Shown here piece by piece: positions 61,966 to 64,000 of a DNA stretch of 64,000 nt. Both the position numbers and the translations under genes were made by a program. The DNA is from Arsenophonus sp031446105 (GTDB taxonomy: Bacteria > Pseudomonadota > Gammaproteobacteria > Enterobacterales > Enterobacteriaceae): positions 62,001 through 126,000 of the forward strand of contig CP132907.1 of the NCBI GenBank assembly GCA_031446105.1, given 5' to 3'. The stretch's first letter is position 1. Each line of letters begins with the position of its first letter. The notes beneath the pieces are model-generated. The model was not told where the DNA came from. It saw only the letters and a list, made by a program, of their open reading frames with translations, and did not search any database.

Positions 61966-62961
61966 TTATTTGCTAATATGTGCAATTAAATCTAGGATTT
62001 TGTGAGAATATCCAGTTTCATTGTCATACCAGGCAATTAATTTTACAAAATTATCGTTTAAAGCAATACTTGCTTTTGCATCAAAAATACATGTTAGTTT
62101 TTCACCATTAAAATCCGTAGAAACTACTTCATCTTCAGTATAACCTAATATACCTTTTAATTCATCTTCCGCTGCTGCTTTGATTTTTTGACAAATTACT
62201 TTATAACTAGTTATTTTTTTTAATCGAACAGTTAAATCAATAACTGAAACATTAGGGGTTGGTACACGGAAGGCCATCCCGGTTAATTTTCCATTTAATT
62301 CAGGAATAATATTTCCGATAGCTTTAGCAGCACCAGTGGATGAAGGAATGATGTTTTGTAAAGCACCCCGTCCTCCTCTCCAATCTTTATATGAAGCTCC
62401 ATCAACTGTTTTTTGATTTGCGGTTATTGAATGAATAGTTGTCATTAAACCTTCAATAATCCCAAATTTTTCATGTATAACTTTAACTAATGGGGCTAAG
62501 CAGTTTGTAGTGCAAGAAGCATTAGAAATAATATCTTGACCATCATAAGTATTGTGATTGACACCCATAACAAACATAGGTGTTTCATCTTTAGATGGTC
62601 CAGTCAATACTACTTTTTTGGCTTTACCGGGAATAATATGTTTGCGCGCTGTTTTATCATTTAAAAAAAATCCTGTAGATTCCACAACGACATCAACTGC
62701 ATCCCAACATAAGTTATCTGGTTTTTTTTCCGCTGTACAGGAAATACTTTTACCGTTAATTAAAAGGTGACTATTTTTATTTATTTCAACGCTACCTTTA
62801 AATTTTCCATGAGTTGAATCATATTTTAACATATAAGCGATATGATCTACATCTAATATATCATTAATTGCAATGATTTCAATATCTTTTCGATTTTGAG
62901 CGGCACGAAATACCATGCGTCCAATACGGCCAAAACCATTAATACCTACTTTTATACTCAT
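61966..62961 (-). CDS. gapA: Glyceraldehyde-3-phosphate dehydrogenase
   Basis: NAD-dependent glycolytic enzyme. The 331 aa equal the E. coli length. The NAD-binding start is INGFGRIGR. The catalytic Cys150 lies in SNASCTTNCLAPL, and the conserved SITANQKTVDGASYKDWRGGRGA loop region is intact. GGAGAGTTT before the ATG is a good ribosome site. One of the few central carbon genes in this window, and fully intact. Confidence 0.98.
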   Translation of the reverse strand: MSIKVGINGFGRIGRMVFRAAQNRKDIEIIAINDILDVDHIAYMLKYDSTHGKFKGSVEINKNSHLLINGKSISCTAEKKPDNLCWDAVDVVVESTGFFLNDKTARKHIIPGKAKKVVLTGPSKDETPMFVMGVNHNTYDGQDIISNASCTTNCLAPLVKVIHEKFGIIEGLMTTIHSITANQKTVDGASYKDWRGGRGALQNIIPSSTGAAKAIGNIIPELNGKLTGMAFRVPTPNVSVIDLTVRLKKITSYKVICQKIKAAAEDELKGILGYTEDEVVSTDFNGEKLTCIFDAKASIALNDNFVKLIAWYDNETGYSHKILDLIAHISK

Positions 62962-63495
62962 AAACTCTCCATTATTAATTTTACAAAATATAATATTTAT
63001 TTTTATTGTAATATTATTTTAACTTTTAAAATGATATTAATCTCATTAAATTATTTTATGTTAAAATTTTGTTTATTTTTAATAAAAAATAAAAGTTTTG
63101 ATTTTTTCTTAATTTTATTTTTTATTTTTTTATGCAATATTTTAAATTTAAATTTTACTAAAATATTTTATATTATCTATAAATTATTTTTTTATATCTT
63201 AGAAACTGATAGTTATATAGAAAAGATTTCTTTTGATTTTTATTTTTTTGAATTTTAAAGATTAATTAAAGAAAAAATAGTTATTTTTATATAAAAAGTG
63301 GTTCATAATTATTTTTTTTAAAAAATGATTTATTTTAATTAAAAATAATTAGATTTACGTTAATATATTAATAATATAATATATTATTATATTTTTTTAA
63401 TTTTAATTTTCTTTGTTTATAAAAGTGAAAAGTATTTTTTAGAATCTCTTTTTAATAAAAAAATTATTTATGTATTCTTAAGAAGGATAAAATTG
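62962..63495. other. Divergent gapA-sohB intergenic region
   Basis: About 530 bp between divergent genes, which should hold both promoters. I could not fix promoter boxes in such AT-rich DNA. AAGAAGGA at 63481-63488 is the ribosome site of sohB. Confidence 0.45.
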
Positions 63496-64000
63496 TGGAA
63501 TTTATTTTATCATATATATTATTTGTTGCCAAAACTCTTACTTTTATAATTACTGTTATATTAATTTTATTTATTTTTTTTAGTGTTATATCTAATAAAA
63601 AAAATAAAAAAGGTGATTTAAAAATTGTTAATTTAAGTGAAACTTATCGTGAGCGTCAACGAGAAATGCGACAAGTAAAAATGAGTGATATAGCATATAA
63701 AATTTGGCTAAAAGCTCATAAAAAAAAAATAAAAAATGAAGAAAAAAAAGAAAAAAATCTTATTAAAATAGAAAAAAAAACAGTAAGAAAACCATGTCTT
63801 TTTGTAATTAATTTTAAAGGTAGTATTAATGCTAATGAAGTTTATGCATTGCGTGAAGAAATTAATGCAATTTTATCGATTGCTGATAAAAAAGATGAAG
63901 TTTTGCTTAGGCTTGAAAGTTCAGGTGGAGTAATACATGGATACGGTTTAGCGGCTTCTCAATTATACCGATTGCGAAAAAAAGGATTAAAATTAACTAT
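63496..64000 (+). CDS. sohB: Inner-membrane S49-family peptidase SohB, 5' part
   Basis: The frame starts at GTG 63496, seven bases after AAGAAGGA, and is still open at the window end, giving 168 codons. It begins MEFILSYILFVAKTLTF, like E. coli SohB MELLSEYGLFLAKIVTV, with one membrane helix at about 3-33. A Lys-rich linker follows (about 70-95). Then comes the S49 domain: FVINFKGSINANEVYALREEI and LRLESSGGVIHGYGLAASQLYRLRKKG. The catalytic Ser and Lys lie beyond the window. In the Lys-rich linker an A10 run at 63720-63729 is in frame. Confidence 0.92.

Noticed and set aside
62896..63258. 120-codon plus-strand frame crossing the gapA start
   Set aside because: Its first part is antisense to gapA and the rest is Phe/Leu/Ile-rich translated AT DNA; no homology recognised.

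Overview
This window is chromosomal DNA from a strongly reduced, very AT-rich gammaproteobacterium of the order Enterobacterales, almost certainly a long-term intracellular symbiont of an invertebrate. Nearly every protein aligns end to end with its Escherichia coli counterpart (from memory). Gene order is E. coli-like with most genes removed. Intergenic DNA is long and nearly pure A+T. There are no insertion sequences, prophage, CRISPR arrays or restriction systems. A bactofilin like CcmA of Proteus points to the Morganellaceae (Proteus, Providencia, Arsenophonus and their symbiont relatives). That placement is an inference. A blood-feeder symbiont such as the leech symbiont of the Providencia lineage would fit, because heme synthesis is decayed while riboflavin and serC/B6-linked steps remain.

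Layout. 1-5.9 kb: tRNA-Gln/Leu/Met cluster, glnS, fldA, corB. 7.8-10.3 kb: rpsP-rimM-trmD-rplS operon, then a free-standing chorismate mutase left from tyrA. 11.2-19.1 kb: bamD, rluD, clpB, trxA, rho. 20.9-21.3 kb: tRNA-Arg/His/Leu/Pro cluster, then a 3.2 kb desert where hemY-hemX-hemD-hemC-cyaA-cyaY would lie, then lptM and dapF. 25.8-35.5 kb: ychF-pth, prs, ispE-lolB on the minus strand, a readable hemA pseudogene, then prfA-prmC-sirB1-kdsA. 36-43.8 kb: tRNA-Ser, murJ, tRNA-Val, ribE, argS, cmoB-cmoA. 44.7-48.2 kb: bactofilin, a lone sufD, grxD. 49.3-54.8 kb: serC-aroA-cmk-rpsA-ihfB. 56-64 kb: amiD, metK, a 3.5 kb desert, gapA, and the 5' part of sohB.

How the genes work together. The set is mainly translation (tRNA synthetases, ribosomal proteins, release factor 1 and its methylase, tRNA modification), envelope building (bamD, lolB, lptM, kdsA, murJ, dapF, amiD, ispE) and a few metabolic steps (aroA, serC, metK, ribE, gapA, prs). 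A full Gram-negative envelope with LPS and peptidoglycan therefore seems to be kept.

Most interesting signals. Three genes for RNA modification or ribosome maturation (rimM, trmD, cmoA) are each broken by a poly(A) tract exactly one A too short, while the rest of each reading frame stays conserved. This pattern fits rescue by RNA-polymerase slippage, or else a homopolymer sequencing error. Other points are the TyrA fragment kept only as its chorismate mutase domain, the hemA pseudogene, and a structured rpsA leader. No wholly new multi-gene system was found.
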